Both the position numbers and the translations under genes were made by a program. From Bordetella parapertussis (GTDB lineage: Bacteria; Pseudomonadota; Gammaproteobacteria; Burkholderiales; Burkholderiaceae_B): DNA of 7,298 nucleotides. Positions 6,841 to 7,298 of the stretch are shown one piece after another (position 1 is the first letter of the stretch; every line of letters starts with the position of its first letter). The notes under the pieces are model-generated. The model was given only the letters and a program-made list of their open reading frames with translations. It was not told where the DNA came from and ran no database searches. Location of the stretch: assembly GCA_945882005.1 (NCBI GenBank), contig CAMCWG010000153.1, positions 1 through 7,298 on the forward strand, written 5' to 3'.

Positions 6841-7298
6841 ATGAAAAAGCTATTTGCGGCAGTCGGCGGTTTGATCTTAGTGCTTCTGGCTGTTTGGCTG
6901 GGCGCTAGTATTTATGTTGGGCGCAGTACAGAAGCATTTGTTACGACCATCACCGAGCGTAGTAAACCAGGTGCTGCCTTACGCATTGTCAATGTGAAGC
7001 ACGACCAATCTTTGCTTTCAGCGACAGGTTCGTTTGATTTACAGTTTGCGGATGTCAGTGCTGAGGCGAAGGACGGTAGCCCGCTCTACACCGCTCAGGC
7101 GACCTACAAAGTCTCTAATCTGCTTCTGCCGCAGTCTGCCATGCGCTTTGACTGGCATATCAAGCCCGCTGGGCCGCGTGCGCAAGCGTTAAAAGACCTC
7201 TTTGGGCAAGAGGTTGATTTGCATGGGCATGGCAAGCTAGGCTATGGTGGTGCAGCTCGGTCGAGCTTTAGTCTGCCCAAGCTTGCGGTGAGGCAGGG
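6841..7298 (+). CDS. DUF945/YdgA-like membrane-anchored or periplasmic protein, 5' part
   Basis: An open frame starts at ATG 6841 and runs off the window after 152 codons. Residues 1-3 are MKK and residues 4-26 form one hydrophobic helix (LFAAVGGLILVLLAVWLGAS), a signal anchor or uncleaved signal peptide, so the remainder should face the periplasm. The next stretch (YVGRSTEAFVTTI) and the later pattern GKLGYGGAARSSFSLPKLAV resemble E. coli YdgA and other DUF945 proteins (there RIGYSGDSSSDISLKPL). YdgA-family function is poorly defined; an envelope role is all I would infer. GGA at 6830-6832 gives 8 bases of spacing to the start, and the gap from proC is 35 bases with no terminator visible, so it may share the upstream transcript. 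Family members are usually around 450-500 residues, so about two thirds would lie beyond the window. The family call is moderate; a coding gene here is near certain. Confidence 0.7.
   Translation, partial: MKKLFAAVGGLILVLLAVWLGASIYVGRSTEAFVTTITERSKPGAALRIVNVKHDQSLLSATGSFDLQFADVSAEAKDGSPLYTAQATYKVSNLLLPQSAMRFDWHIKPAGPRAQALKDLFGQEVDLHGHGKLGYGGAARSSFSLPKLAVRQ

Noticed and set aside
1..7298. Search for an undescribed system, mobile element, CRISPR array, tRNA or phage remnant
   Set aside because: Every complete gene is a recognised core family with intact key residues. There are no direct repeat arrays, transposase or integrase motifs, or sudden composition changes that I could see.

Overview
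The window reads as an ordinary chromosomal segment of a betaproteobacterium, most likely of the order Burkholderiales. The NtrC N-terminus ([21 protein letters not shown]), the RecG version without the E. coli-like N-terminal motif, the OxyR sequence and the run recG-oxyR-ubiA-proC all fit that group. This placement comes from remembered family sequences, not from a search. Base composition looks only slightly GC-rich by eye, which is moderate for Burkholderiales. Genus cannot be told.

All eight genes lie on the + strand and are tightly packed. No intergenic gap exceeds 44 bases, so no gene-free stretch needs separate description. Positions 1-1550 hold the last codons of the sensor kinase gene ntrB (glnL) and complete ntrC (glnG), joined by an ATGA overlap: the nitrogen-limitation two-component system. 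A 44-base gap leads to ridA (1595-1981), the enamine/imine deaminase. Then follow recG (2011-4116), the fork-reversal helicase; oxyR (4148-5107), the peroxide sensor with both redox cysteines; ubiA (about 5100-5957), the ubiquinone prenyltransferase; proC (5972-6805), the last step of proline synthesis; and the 5' part of a DUF945/YdgA-like envelope protein gene (6841 to the window end).

The spacing allows one long transcript, although an internal promoter, especially before ridA or oxyR, cannot be excluded. The genes mix nitrogen control, metabolite damage control, DNA repair, oxidative-stress sensing and respiratory quinone synthesis. They look like a conserved housekeeping neighbourhood, not a dedicated pathway.

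I saw no mobile element, CRISPR array, RNA gene, phage gene, convincing terminator or unknown multi-gene system. The most unusual details are at the translation-initiation level. recG starts at GTG with no close Shine-Dalgarno sequence, one base after the stop of a 7-codon mini-ORF that lies next to a good Shine-Dalgarno match. ubiA starts at GTG inside the end of oxyR.
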